Shown here in pieces: positions 21,971-32,099 of a DNA stretch of 64,000 nucleotides (position 1 is its first letter; each line of letters starts with the position of its first letter). The notes below the pieces were generated by a model. It saw only the letters and a program-made list of their open reading frames with translations, had not been told where the DNA came from and ran no database searches. This DNA is from Piliocolobus tephrosceles. Taxonomy: Eukaryota; Chordata; Mammalia; Primates; Cercopithecidae. The translations under genes and the position numbers were made by a program. The stretch spans positions 106,367,839 to 106,431,838 of the forward strand of contig NC_045448.1 in NCBI RefSeq assembly GCF_002776525.5. The letters run 5' to 3'.

Positions 21971-22887
21971 TTCTTTCTCCAACAATGGACTTCTCGATGC
22001 AGCTGGGTAAAGCTTGAAACCTTCAGAAACCCCAGGCTTCCCCAGTGGGGGAAACACGTAACTGTTAAGTAACCATGTCCAAAGGCAAGCAGACCTTCCC
22101 ACAGGGAGTCAAGGCTGGCCAAAGGACCCCACCTGCCCAGACTGTGTCTCCACTGGCTTGCCACTGCCCCAACCCTCCCATCACTAGAGTCATTCCCAGA
22201 AACACAGACCCTGTGGCTCAAAGAGACATAACACACCACCATCAAATCACTTCTTCCAGGTAAAGCTTTATTTCCAAAAGGTCCCTATCAAAATTCATGT
22301 CAATACACTGACATCCAAAAATGGATGGAGTCATCAGCTTGCATGCACTTCACCTTGGAAAGCATACGACCGATGACAGATCCATCTGTGAAGAAGAGGA
22401 ACTAGAAAAGATTCAGAATGTGGATGCTGGGAAAACCCTATTTCCTCATCCTCAGGGTTCTATGAGGAGTCTTCCAATCTCTCTCTCCTCCCCGTAAGAG
22501 ACAGACTGACCGATCTAATTGGCAGGAGAGCAAGAGTGAAGTTAATATGGCAGAGATGCACAACTGTGGCCTCACTCCTGTCCTTTCTCGATGCTCGGTG
22601 GGTGTGAGTCGCACTTGGCTCTCCCGACACTGGCTAAACAAGGGTCTACCCTGCATCCCCAGTCACCCCACAGAGGGAGCCTAGCCAGGTTCAGGGGACG
22701 GGTATTCAGGGGCCTCATTTGGGTTGTTCCAGCTATGCCATCACCATCAGAGCCTGATGGGATCTCTGTCAGATCCTGCTGGGAGGGGCCTAAGATCAGC
22801 TGAAGGCCTGTGTAAAGTCACTGAATGTGAAGAGTTAAGCTGGAAACCACCTCCACGGCCTGGGGCCAGCCATGGACACGTACTTAC
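21971..22887. other. VWA3B intron 5, right part
   Basis: Unique sequence up to the exon 5 donor. No repeat or further exon was recognised. Confidence 0.4.
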
Positions 22888-23047
22888 AGTCTTGTCTTTC
22901 CCGGCTTCCAGCAGAGCATCCAGGCAGCCAACCTCGCTCGCCGTCAGTTCAACAGTCAGTGTCTCAACCCAGCTGATGGCAGCAGCTATGGACTGTTTGG
23001 TCACAGGAGTAGCATTTTCTTGCCACTTCACAGGCTCTTGAGAAACC
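22888..23047 (-). CDS. VWA3B: VWA3B coding exon 5 (residues 181-234)
   Basis: 160 bp between acceptor CCCTTTCAG and donor ACT|GTAAGT on the minus strand. The first base completes the arginine codon begun in exon 4. The frame then reads VSQEPVKWQENATPVTKQ, SIAAAISWVETLTVELTA and CLDALLEAGKDKT, ending in phase 0. This is the central part of the first VWA-like domain. The segment SIAAAISWVETL is where canonical domains have an amphipathic helix, and the metal-binding threonine loop is not clearly present. The open frame and excellent splice sites support a working exon. Confidence 0.95.
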
Positions 23048-24584
23048 CTGAAAGGGATTACATGGAGTGGTCACAGGGCAGTGATCAATGCTACTGGGGA
23101 TGCCAACCCTCCATCTCACAGCCATGGGCAGCAAGCCTCCAACATCCATCTCTAGAGCTGAAAAAGAAAGAAATCACAGCTCCCAGCCCTCTGATGTTAC
23201 CAACAAAACCAGCAAGCTGTTTAAGACAGGTTCCCAAACCACCACTATCTTCTATAAGCCGTGCTGACGAGGAAAAACAATGTTTACATGAGAAACAGAA
23301 AGGTAACAATTAACAATAAGTCTTTTAAAACATTAAGAGAAGTTATTTTTTATAAACAGGCAAATGTGTATGTAACTGGCTTCTCTTAATAGTAAATTTA
23401 TAATAATTCACAGTATTAAGATGTGCAAATCACCAGCAATTCTATTACTCTAAAATTTTATTTCTAATTCTTTCATGACATTGTTTTCATTGTCCTGAAA
23501 GATTCCCATAGGTTGCCTTCTTTTGTATTAATACTGGTATTGTTTTGAGTTCAGCAGAGTATTAGCTTTTAAATCCTGAGAAAATTTGGTTAAACTATTT
23601 CGTTTGGGCTTGTACATGACTGGCAGAACCCCCAATTCCAAAAAAAAGAAGAGCCATTTTAATCATCTCAACTTATTTGCAATTGATAATTGCAAATAAA
23701 CTGGCCTGATTGCCCCCATGGCCCGCCACCAGAAGCAGGGCTGGCTCACACTCGTGTCTGCTGTGTGCTTCCTGGGTAGAGGATCTGGCTGAGTGGCATC
23801 TACGTTGTAGAGAAGTTTCCAAGAAAGCAAAAGCTTTGCAGACTTAAGTACCTGATTCCTTCAGTAATATACCTGTGACAGAAACAGGAATCTAGATAGA
23901 ACATAATTAGGCATTGTCCCCAGAGATGTCCTCTATTTAGCTGAAAGTATTTGATTAAAACCAGAAAAACTGAATCAGGTGCATCCTTCCCCAACCCTTA
24001 TCCAGATGTTTTTTGTCAGGGAGGTGCAATCACTTTTCCAGATGAGAAGTTAGTGCTGAGGTCCAAATTATCTTGAATCCAAGAATCCATAAATAATTGG
24101 TTATGAAAACTCTGAAATATGGGAAATTCCGTAAAGCCAGCCACCTGTTGTTCTGGTGAAAGGGGTCAACTTACAGGGGAGGTCAACTTGAGTTGCAACT
24201 TCAGTCTGGAACATCAGTGAAATTAGTGACCTTTGAATTCATTACCCAAGTTAAAAGCTAAAATGAATGAAGAGATTTATGACCTTAAATATATATTTGT
24301 CATAACTCATATTCTTATATTTTAACCTTCCCATGCACTGAAGAAATGCATGTTTCTAAATCTCTTTTAAGGTGAAAGCTAAGACACCCTCTGCAAAGAA
24401 GATAAAAGTTCCTAAGATTTATTCACTGTGGGATTGCTGCTGAAATTACATCTTCTAGGAAAGTATAAGATAATGTCTCTTGCCCCACCAGAGAGATAAC
24501 TGTGTCAGCTGTGCTACTTAATTCCAAATATGTACAAATTACTATGAAGTTTCACTAAAATACTCCCTTCCTATGGGAACTCAC
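23048..24584. other. VWA3B intron 4
   Basis: AT-rich unique sequence of 1.5 kb. No element was recognised apart from a 12-bp palindromic pair at 23673-23699. Confidence 0.5.
23673..23699. repeat. 12-bp inverted repeat carrying two ATTTGCAA motifs
   Basis: TTATTTGCAATT (23673-23684), spacer GAT, then AATTGCAAATAA (23688-23699), a perfect reverse complement. Each arm contains ATTTGCAA, close to octamer and C/EBP-like sites. The regulatory meaning is unknown. Confidence 0.8.
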
Positions 24585-24835
24585 CGTATGATATTGAACT
24601 TGGTTATGTGAGCCACCTGCTCCTGGAGAACCATTGTTAGAGCCTCTCGGCACAGATCAAGCTCCCGCTCCAGAATGCAGCCAAAATCCAGCACTATGGT
24701 GATGCACTTTTCCAGGATGACACCAAAAATTTGCCGGCTTTTGCTGGTGAGCCAGTCCATTCGCTGCTTGTAGCTCTCCACAGCTTGCATTAAATGTTCC
24801 ACAAACTGATAAATCAGTTCTGACTTAGCTGTCAG
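24585..24835 (-). CDS. VWA3B: VWA3B coding exon 4 (residues 98-181), start of first VWA-like domain
   Basis: 251 bp on the minus strand after acceptor CATTAAG and before donor CG|GTGAGT. It starts in phase 0 with LTAKSELIYQFVEHLMQAV, a helical segment, followed by YKQRMDWLTSKSRQIFGVI. The first beta-strand of the VWA fold is CITIVLDFGCILERELDLC. Canonical domains have D-x-S-x-S after the strand, but here the sequence after LD is FGCI, so the metal site is degenerate. LTMVLQEQVAHITKFNIIR follows as helix and strand. It ends two bases into an Arg codon. Residues translated before the acceptor are intronic. Confidence 0.96.
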
Positions 24836-25158
24836 CTTAATGAAAATAAAAGACGAAAACAATAAAACAACATGAAAATAAGTCACCTGAACCACAGTGC
24901 TGCCACTGAGAACTGTGCACTGATAACAATGTTGTCAATGATCCTCCAAACACTACAGAATCCAGGAGAAAATGTTCCAGTTTTTCAACTGAAAAACCCT
25001 TGGATTCTCCACAGAAGATAAGATGATGTGATCTATTCAAAATACAGCAGTCCTTAAATGAAATCTTTCCAGATTATATTTTATCTTTACAGTTACAGAT
25101 TAGAGTATTAGCTTTTAAATCCTGATTACCTTTATCAGAAAAAGCCCAGGACCCTCTT
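24836..25158. other. VWA3B intron 3, left part
   Basis: Unique intronic sequence adjoining the weak-looking acceptor (CATTAAG) of exon 4, with a T-rich tract upstream on the minus strand. Confidence 0.4.
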
Positions 25159-25175
25159 AAGAAATTAGGTAGAAG

Positions 25176-25307
25176 ACAGAGGCAGCAGAATGGCGTGAAC
25201 CCGGGAGGCGGAGCTTGCAGTGAGCCAAGATCGCGCCACTGCACTCCAGCCTGGGAGACAGCAAGACTCCGTCTCAAAAAAAAAAAAAAAAAAGAAAGAA
25301 AGAAAGA
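25176..25307 (+). mobile_element. 5'-truncated AluY insertion (132 bp)
   Basis: Only the end of the Alu right arm is present, starting ACAGAGGCAGCAGAATGGCG, followed by an A tail that grades into (GAAA)n. The 17-bp target duplication AAGAAATTAGGTAGAAG is perfect at 25159-25175 and 25308-25324, so the truncation happened at insertion, not by later deletion. Confidence 0.93.
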
Positions 25308-25324
25308 AAGAAATTAGGTAGAAG

Positions 25325-26435
25325 AAAAGACCAACAAAGGCAGACGGAAAGTAATGTCTCACTAAAATGTTTTCCTAAATATAACACCTCGAAAATGCTA
25401 CTGAACATGCCAGCATACCTTCCTGGCTTCCTCTAAGGGATGCCGTCCCGGCTACACATCCTTCTGCTCATGACCTTTGTCCTCACACCCTCCTCTCTCG
25501 GGAGAAGCTGCCCTGCACCTGGACCACCTGATCACTCACTGCTGCTACCAACAGCCCGTGGGCTGCCCCCAAATGGTGACACGGACTTGCAGGAAGTTTC
25601 TTGCATGCGCAAATAAACCATCCTTCACATAGATCAGACACACTGTGCAAGGCCTTTCAGGAGGTAGAGAGGCAATAGAAGACATAGAAAAGGAACAAGA
25701 AAAAATTGTGCCCTATTCTGTGACAAACCACTTTTATTTTATTTTTGCAGTTGCAAGATTTAATAGAGTGAAAACAGAGCTCCCATACAAAGGGAGGGGA
25801 CCCAAAGAGGGGAGCCGCTGCTGGCTGGAATGCCTGGGTTTGTATCCCGATCATTGTCCCTCCCGCTCTCAGGCAATGGATGATTGCTATGTCTTTACCT
25901 CCTGTTTTTGCCTAATTAGCATTTTAGTGAGTGCTCTTGACCATCTGATTGGCCGGGTGTGAGCTAAGTTACAAGTCCCCTGTTTAAAGGGGGAAGCGGT
26001 CACCTTCCCAGCGAGGCTTAAGGATTCTTACTCGGAGCACATTTTAAAAGAAGATACAGTACTTTATCTTGGAAAATGTGCTTTCAGACCACATCACCTC
26101 CTTCCACATTTTTGTGCCTTGGCTCAGGCTCCTTCCTTCCCCGTCCCATGTGTCTCTCAAGCTCATTCCTCAAGCTCCAGCATCACTTCTTGGAGGCTTC
26201 TCCTGGCCCCTTAAGACAGAATTACCAACTCCTTCACCAGCATCCACAGCTGCTGCTACAACACAGAAGCCAGGGTGGACACATCACAGGGAATGTGGAG
26301 GTGGATTTTGAAGGTAAAGGGAGAGACGTTTTTAAGAGTTCGGCATTGATTTTAACGTGGTTCAGATAAAAAATATACTTAGCACATCAAACTCAAGATT
26401 CCATAGACAGTATTGCTTAGGACCAGGCTTAGTTT
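25325..26435. other. Intron 3 segment with LTR-like features (25540-26040)
   Basis: The stretch 25620-26035 looks like a retroviral LTR or retroelement remnant: an inverted CCAAT (CTGATTGGCC, 25945-25954), TTTAAAGGGGG (25983-25993) and a GC-rich downstream part. The phrase AGGAACAAGAAAAAATTGTGCC lies upstream. I cannot name the family. The remainder is unique. Confidence 0.3.
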
Positions 26436-26453
26436 AAAAAGTAATTTAAGCTG

Positions 26454-26743
26454 GGCCGGGCATGGTGGCTCATGCCTGTAATCCCAAGACTCTGGGAGGC
26501 CAAGGTGGGCAAATCACCTGAGGTCAGGAGTTCAAGACCAGCCTGGCCAAAATGGTAAAACCCCATCTCTACTAAAAATACAAAAATTAGCTGGATACGG
26601 TGGTATACACCTGTAGCTACTTGGGAGGCCGAGGCTGGAGAATCACTTGAACCTGGAAGACAGAGTGAGCTGAGATGGCACCACTGCTCTCCAGCCTGGG
26701 CGACAGAGTGAAACTCCATCTCAAAAAAAAAAAAAAAAAAAAA
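26454..26743 (+). mobile_element. AluS-type SINE
   Basis: A full-length older Alu (GGCCGGGCATGGTGGCTCATG, GGTGGGCAAATCACCTGAGG) with target duplication AAAAAGTAATTTAAGCT at 26436-26452 and 26739-26755. Confidence 0.94.
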
Positions 26744-26755
26744 GTAATTTAAGCT

Positions 26756-27259
26756 TTGGAAAAAGTAAGTAGTGGGTACATCTTTAAGCTGAAGGCAACC
26801 TACCACTCCCATCATGGAGGTTTCTCCAAGGGCTGAATGACCTGCCTGTCCCTCTTACAGTTTCCCTCCAGGCTCTCTGCTGTTTCCTGGGCAGCCCCAA
26901 CACCCCTTCAGGGTATTTTCACCCATGGCCCCCTGCTGCCCCACCACAGCATTGCCAGCGGCCCCTGATGGAAGGCTTCTGCCAGCAGCCTGGTAGCACA
27001 TTGGCTGCCCCAGCACAGCCAGTGCTTGACCTCAAGGGGCCAGAGGACAAAGCCACAGCCCAGTCCTAGGCCCCAGGGTTACAGCATGCAGCCCAGGAAT
27101 GCTGAGCTGAGCCTTGGCCCTCTGAAAGCATCCAGAAACAAAGCCAATCAACTATACCCAACTCACACCACAGGCAAACCCTCAAGGGAAATAAAGAACA
27201 TAAAAACAAAAAGGCCCATCCAAAGGATGGCAACTTAAAAGGATGAAGACACATCAGCC
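26756..27259. other. Intron 3 segment, probable L1M-related 5' sequence
   Basis: GC-rich sequence leading into the ancient L1/HAL1 below. It resembles the 5' part of L1M elements (CAGCATTGCCAGCGG, CCCAGCACAGCC), but only weakly. Confidence 0.35.
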
Positions 27260-28130
27260 TTCACAGGTGAGAAAGAACCAGTGCAAGAATTCCGGAAACT
27301 GTCAGTCCAGAGTGTCCTCTTATCTCCAAGCAGTCGCACTAGCTCTTCAGCAGTGGTTCTTAACCGGATTGAAACGGCTGAAATGACACTGAATTCAGGA
27401 TCTGGGTGTCAAGAAAGCTCATAAAGGTGGAAACCCAATCCAAGGAGAACAGTAAAATGATCCAAAAATTGGATGACATTGCCATATTAAGAAAGAACCA
27501 AACTGAACTTTTGGAATTGAACAATTCACTATAGAAATATCATAATACCATTAAAATCATTAACAACAAAATAGACCGAGCTGGGGAAAGAACTTCAAAG
27601 TTGAAGAACCACTCCTTTGAATCAATGTAGGCAGACAAAAGTAAAGAAAAAGGGTCAGGCATGGTGCCTTACACCTGTAATCTGAGGCATGAGGTCGAGG
27701 CCAAGGCAGGTGGGAGGCCCAGGCAGGCGGATTGCTTGAGCTTAGGAGTTCAAGACCAGCCTGGGCAAATGGCGAGACCGTGTCTGCAAAAAAAAGCTGG
27801 GTGCGGTGGCACACGCCTGTGGCCCCAACTACTTGTGGGGGCTGAGGTGGGAGGATCGCTTGGACCTTGGAGGTCAAGGCTGCAGTGAGCCATGATCACA
27901 CCACCGCACTCCAGCCTCGGTGATAGAACAAGAACGTGTCTCAAAAGAAAAAAAGAACTTAAAAAAATGAACGAAACCTCTGAGACATATGAGATTATAT
28001 AAAGAGCCCAAACTTTTTCAGGCATTCCTGAAAGAGAAGGAGGGGAAACAACTGGAAGACATATTCGAGGACAGGGTCTAAAAAAATTTTCTCAAAAAAA
28101 AAAAAAATTTACCAAAAAAAAGTAATTAAG
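27260..28130 (+). mobile_element. Ancient L1M or HAL1 ORF1 segment, split by an AluJ
   Basis: Phrases of L1 ORF1 are visible: GAATTCCGGAAACTGTCAGT, AGCAGTGGTTCTTAACCGGA, AAGAACCAAACTGAACTTTT, and after the Alu AACCTCTGAGACATATGAG and GGCATTCCTGAAAGAGAAGG. No ORF2 part follows, which fits either a truncated L1M or a HAL1 element. Heavily mutated. Confidence 0.7.
27653..27954 (+). mobile_element. AluJ-type SINE
   Basis: An old diverged Alu: GGTCAGGCATGGTGCC start, GGATTGCTTGAGCTTAGGAG, right arm with TGGGTGCGGTGGCACACGCC and A-rich tail. It contains a duplicated GGCCAAGGCAGG-like phrase near 27700. Confidence 0.88.
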
Positions 28131-28715
28131 TTTTCTAAATATTAGGAAACAGTAGTCCAGGTGGTACATGGATGTACATGGACATGAACAAATACCCATA
28201 AATGGACGTGATGGGACATGTGTCTCCAACAGACTTTGAGCTCCATGTGGTTGGCCAGGGTCTGCACGGGGCCTGACATGTAGGAGACATGAGACTGAGG
28301 TGCTGAACTGCTGGGAGTAAAGGACTCTGGTCGGAGGTGGTGCTCATTCTCCTATCTGCAAATGCTGCCCCTATTCCTAATGCTTCTCTCAGATAATGGC
28401 AGTTTGCTCTTGGCTTTCCGATCATCTCTGTCATATTGTTTTTTCCCTTTATTTTCAAGCAAAACAAAGTGGTAATGTGCAAAGGTTTTCATCTCTCATC
28501 AAGAGCTTTCTCCACTGATTTCTAATGGTTCAAAAACCATTCCTTGGCCATGACTTTTATCACCCTACCAATGCCAAAAGAAAACCCCCGGCCTAATAAG
28601 GGCTGGGCTCAGCTACATCACTGCCAAGTAGCACAAGCCTCTCCCCACGCCGCACTCCTCCATGTGATGTCAGCACCATGTCACAGGACTGCTCATTGAG
28701 GGAACTCTGACTTAC
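28131..28715. other. VWA3B intron 3, right part
   Basis: Unique sequence up to the exon 3 donor. Nothing was recognised. Confidence 0.4.
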
Positions 28716-28810
28716 ATTGTATACTCTGCCATCTTCTGCTCTGTAGAGCTGTGGAAACAGACCATCAGCATACCGAGAAGCCACAAGTCTCCCCAGAGAC
28801 GCCACATAAT
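28716..28810 (-). CDS. VWA3B: VWA3B coding exon 3 (residues 66-97)
   Basis: 95 bp on the minus strand after acceptor AAATGCAG and before donor AAT|GTAAGT. With the single base from exon 2 it encodes 32 residues: DYVASLGRLVASRYADGLFP then QLYRAEDGRVYN. It ends in phase 0, joining LTAKSEL of exon 4. The segment lies between the N-terminal repeat and the first VWA-like domain. No stop occurs, and both splice sites match consensus well. Confidence 0.95.
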
Positions 28811-29011
28811 CTGCATTTTTATAAAGAAAAACAATCAAAACAGTAGTACATGAGTGAACCTTCTTATTTTTATTTTGAAATGTTTTTCTCTGACACCATT
28901 CAAATTATATCTTGTGCTATCAATAATCTGTGATGCTTTCTATTCTGTTCTAAATCATGAAGTATTTCTAGGTGCTGTGATAAACGTAACTGTCTATGGC
29001 ATTATAATCTT
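28811..29011. other. VWA3B intron 2, start of left end
   Basis: AT-rich unique sequence upstream (minus strand) of exon 3. Confidence 0.4.
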
Positions 29012-29244
29012 TTTTATTATTATTATACTTTAAGTTCTAGGGTATATGTGCACAACGTGCAGGTTTCTTACATGTGTATACATGTGCCATGTTGGTGTGC
29101 TGCACCCATTAACTCGTCATTTACATTAGGTATATCTCCTAATGCTATCCCTCCCCGAGCCCCCCACCCCCCGACAGGCCCTGGTGTGTGATGTTCCCCA
29201 TCCTGTGTCCAAGTGTTCTCATTGTTCACCTATGAGTGAGAACA
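29012..29244 (-). mobile_element. L1PA 3' end, 5'-truncated, minus strand
   Basis: TTATACTTTAAGTTCTAGGG, CATGTGCCATGTTGGTGTGC and CCTATGAGTGAGAACA are the reverse complement of the primate L1 3' UTR. The flanks GCATTATAATCTTT (from 28999) and GCATTTTAATCTTT (from 29245) are a target duplication with one mismatch. This is the only clear L1 in sense with VWA3B. Confidence 0.92.
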
Positions 29245-29259
29245 GCATTTTAATCTTTG

Positions 29260-30499
29260 AATGCATGAATAAACAGGAAGAATAGGATTTGTGTCCTAGT
29301 GTCCTTGTACTCTGGTCCAGAATAATTATAGCAGAGGTTAAAAAAAAAAAAAAAGCAACGTAGAAATTATTTTAATTCCTGAAAGTTATTCATGACTTGG
29401 ACTTAGTTTTCAGGGTTTTCAAAATTTCACTTAGATATTTCCTACTGTACTCTCAACTGGAGGCTCAGAATTAAATCACTGAAATAAAGCCAGCCGGTAA
29501 TAGATTCAGAATTGCCATACAGAATGTCAGAACTACAAGATTTTCTTCTCATAAGATCATATGCTCAGCTGTTCAAATATCTGTCGCATAAACCCTTATT
29601 GGGTGCCTACTATGTACTAGGCATGTTTACAGGATGGGAATACAACTGTTACCTACAACTTAGTCCTACTCCTTCATGGAACTCTCAGAAGGCTACGGAG
29701 ACGCTTCAAAGACTAACTAGGATTTGGCAGAACAGAAGATGAGGTAAGTCTTCACAGAGATGTTTTTAATCTGATGATTATTTTATTGTAATTTTAATTA
29801 TTATTTTTAAGTCCCAAAGGTGGGAGACAGAATGGTGGTACTTGTGGTGCTGGTACTTCCTTCCCTCTGCCTTACTAGGGAGGCAGGATAACAGCCTCCT
29901 CTGGAAATCTACAAAGAGCAAGGCTGAATTTTATAGACACCCTGGCCAGACTTGCTCCCCAATCACAAGGGCTGATTTCAAGTCTTGAAGTGCAACTTTC
30001 ACAATAGTAAGGAGTAAAGAGTAAAGAATAGACAGTTGAATTCCATCAGCAATAATCTCACTCAATAGACTTCTCCAGCTCTAAAATTTGTGTTTCTAAG
30101 ATTCACCTTCTTAGCTGACATTGTGAAGTGAGTAAATATCACTAGCATTCTCTGTTTACCTATGACATTTATCTGGAGGTGGGAGAGGAAGCTGTTTTTT
30201 GAGGCTTGAAGGAAGTAAGTCTATGGAAGGCTTCATAAGCTATATTGGGAATTGAAATGCAAGGCATTGTGAGTTCTGCATCCAATAATAGTGGAGTAGA
30301 TTGTATTGGCTAACCTTCACACAGAAAAATATTATACATTCTGGACAAAATATAAAAGGAGCTATTTGTAGGCATTAGAGAGCAATCTAGAACATGCAGA
30401 AACTGGAATCACAATCATCCTGAAAAGGAGGACATTTTTGAGGTGAGATTTGTATGTATTTAGCAGGAAAGAGAGAGAGTTTGGAGTTTGAGTCCAGCC
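29260..30499. other. VWA3B intron 2, unique sequence with an L2/MIR trace
   Basis: Mostly unique. CCTTATTGGGTGCCTACTAT with TACTAGGCATG (29591-29625) is an old L2/MIR-type phrase. A 15-base A run lies at 29340-29354. Confidence 0.4.
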
Positions 30500-30662
30500 A
30501 ACTTAACTGCCTACTAGAATGAAAATTAGCTCTCTATGTATCAACTGATAAATAGATAAGAAAATCATGGTGCATCCATACAATGGAATACATAGGGCTG
30601 CAAAAAGGAATAAAGTATTGGTGCTGGTTACAACATGGATGAACCTTAAAAACATTAAGCTA
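30500..30662 (+). mobile_element. Old L1 3' fragment, left of young L1
   Basis: CATCCATACAATGGAATACA, GCTGCAAAAAGGAATAAAG and ACAACATGGATGAACC match the L1 ORF2 end. It resumes at 36277 (AATAAAAGAAGCCACTCAC) after the young L1. The last 15 bases (30648-30662) are the young L1 target. Confidence 0.8.
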
Positions 30663-31582
30663 GGTGGGGGCGGAGCAAGATGGCTGAATAGGAACAGCGT
30701 CAGTCTCCATCTCCCAGCGCGAGCGACACACAAGACCGGCGATTTCTGCATTTTCAACTGAGGTACTGGGGTCATCTCACTCGGGAGTGCCGGACAATCG
30801 GTGCTGGTCAGCTGCTGCAGCCCGACCAGCGAGAGCTGAAGCAGGGCGAGGCATCGCCTCACCTGGGAAGCGCGAGGGGGAAGGGAGTCCCTTTTCCTAG
30901 CCAGGGGAACTGAGACACACAACACCTGGAAAATCGGGTAACTCCCACCCCAATACTGCGCTGTAACACCGACACACCGGAGATTGTATCCCACACCTGG
31001 CCGGGAGGGTCCCACGCCCACGGAGCCTCTCTCCTTGCTAACACAGCAGTCTGCGGCAATCTAACCGCAAGGCAGCAGCGAGGCTGGGGGAGGGGCGCCC
31101 GCCATCGCTGAGGCTTAAGTAGGTAACTAAAGCCGCTGGGAAGCTGGAACTGGGTGGAGCTCACAGCAGCTCAAGGAAACCTGCCTGTCTCTGTAGACTG
31201 CGCCTCTGGGGACAGGGCTCAGCTAAAGGAGTAGAAGCCTGTGAAACGCGAACGACTCTGTCTGACAGCTTTGAAGAGAGCAGTGGATCTCCCAACACGG
31301 AGGTTGAGATCTGAGAAGGGGCAGTCTGCCTGCTCAAGTGGGTCACTGACCCCTGAGTAGCCTAACTGGGAGACATCCCCCACTAGGGGCAGTCTGACAC
31401 CCCACACCTCACAGGGTGGAGTACACCCCTGAGAGGAAGCTTCCAAAGCAAGAATCAGACAGGTGCACTCGCTGTTCAGCAATATTCTATCTTCTGCAAC
31501 CTCTGCTGCTGATACCCAGGCAAACAGGGTCTGGAGTGGACCTCAAGCAATCTCCAACAGACCTATAGCTGAGGGTCCTGAC

Positions 31583-31592
31583 NNNNNNNNNN
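31583..31592. other. Assembly gap (10 Ns) inside L1
   Basis: The Ns join the L1 5' UTR just after GAGGGTCCTGAC to ORF1 near residue 190 of about 338. A normal L1 has about 120 bp of 5' UTR plus about 570 bp of ORF1 here. The true gap is therefore near 0.7 kb, or the element carries an internal deletion. Confidence 0.9.
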
Positions 31593-32036
31593 CAGGCCAA
31601 CATTCAAATTCAGGAAATACAGAGAACGCCACAAAGATACTCCTCCAGAAGAGCAACTCCAAGACACATAATTGCCAGATTCACCAAAGTTGAAATGAAG
31701 GAAAAAATCTTAAGGGCAGCCAGAGAGAAAGGTCGGGTTACCCACAAAGGGAAGCCCATCAGACTGACAGCAGATCTCTCGGCAGAAACTCTACAAGCCA
31801 GAAGAGAGTGGGGGCCAATATTCAACGTTCTTAAAGAAAAGAATTTTAAACCCAGAATTTCATATCCAGCCAAACTAAGTTTCATAAGTGAAGGAGAAAT
31901 AAAATTCTTTACAGATAAGCAAATGCTTAGAGATTTTGTCACCACCAGGCCTGCCTTACAAGAGACCCTGAAGGAAGCCCTAAACATGGAAAGGAACAAC
32001 TGGTACCAGCCACTGCAAAAACATGCCAAAATGTAA
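31593..32036 (+). CDS. L1 ORF1p, C-terminal 147 residues (5' end lost in gap)
   Basis: ORF1p is the RNA-binding chaperone that coats L1 RNA. The open part reads QANIQIQEIQRTPQRYSSRR at its start, covers the end of the RRM and all of the C-terminal domain (KGKPIRLTADLSAETLQARR, KLSFISEGEIKFF, DFVTTRPALQ), and stops at TAA 32034-32036. The coiled coil and N-terminus, about 191 residues, would fall in the assembly gap. The visible part has no stop or frameshift. A start at 31695 is an internal methionine, not the real start. ORF2 follows after 63 bp, as in other L1s. Confidence 0.93.
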   Translation, partial: QANIQIQEIQRTPQRYSSRRATPRHIIARFTKVEMKEKILRAAREKGRVTHKGKPIRLTADLSAETLQARREWGPIFNVLKEKNFKPRISYPAKLSFISEGEIKFFTDKQMLRDFVTTRPALQETLKEALNMERNNWYQPLQKHAKM

Positions 32037-32099
32037 AGACCATCGAGCCTAGGAAGAAACTGCATCAACTAATGAGCAAAATAACCAGTTAATATCATA

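Noticed and set aside
31695..32036. 113-codon frame as a gene of its own
   Set aside because: It is the C-terminal half of L1 ORF1p started at an internal methionine because the gap hides the true start.
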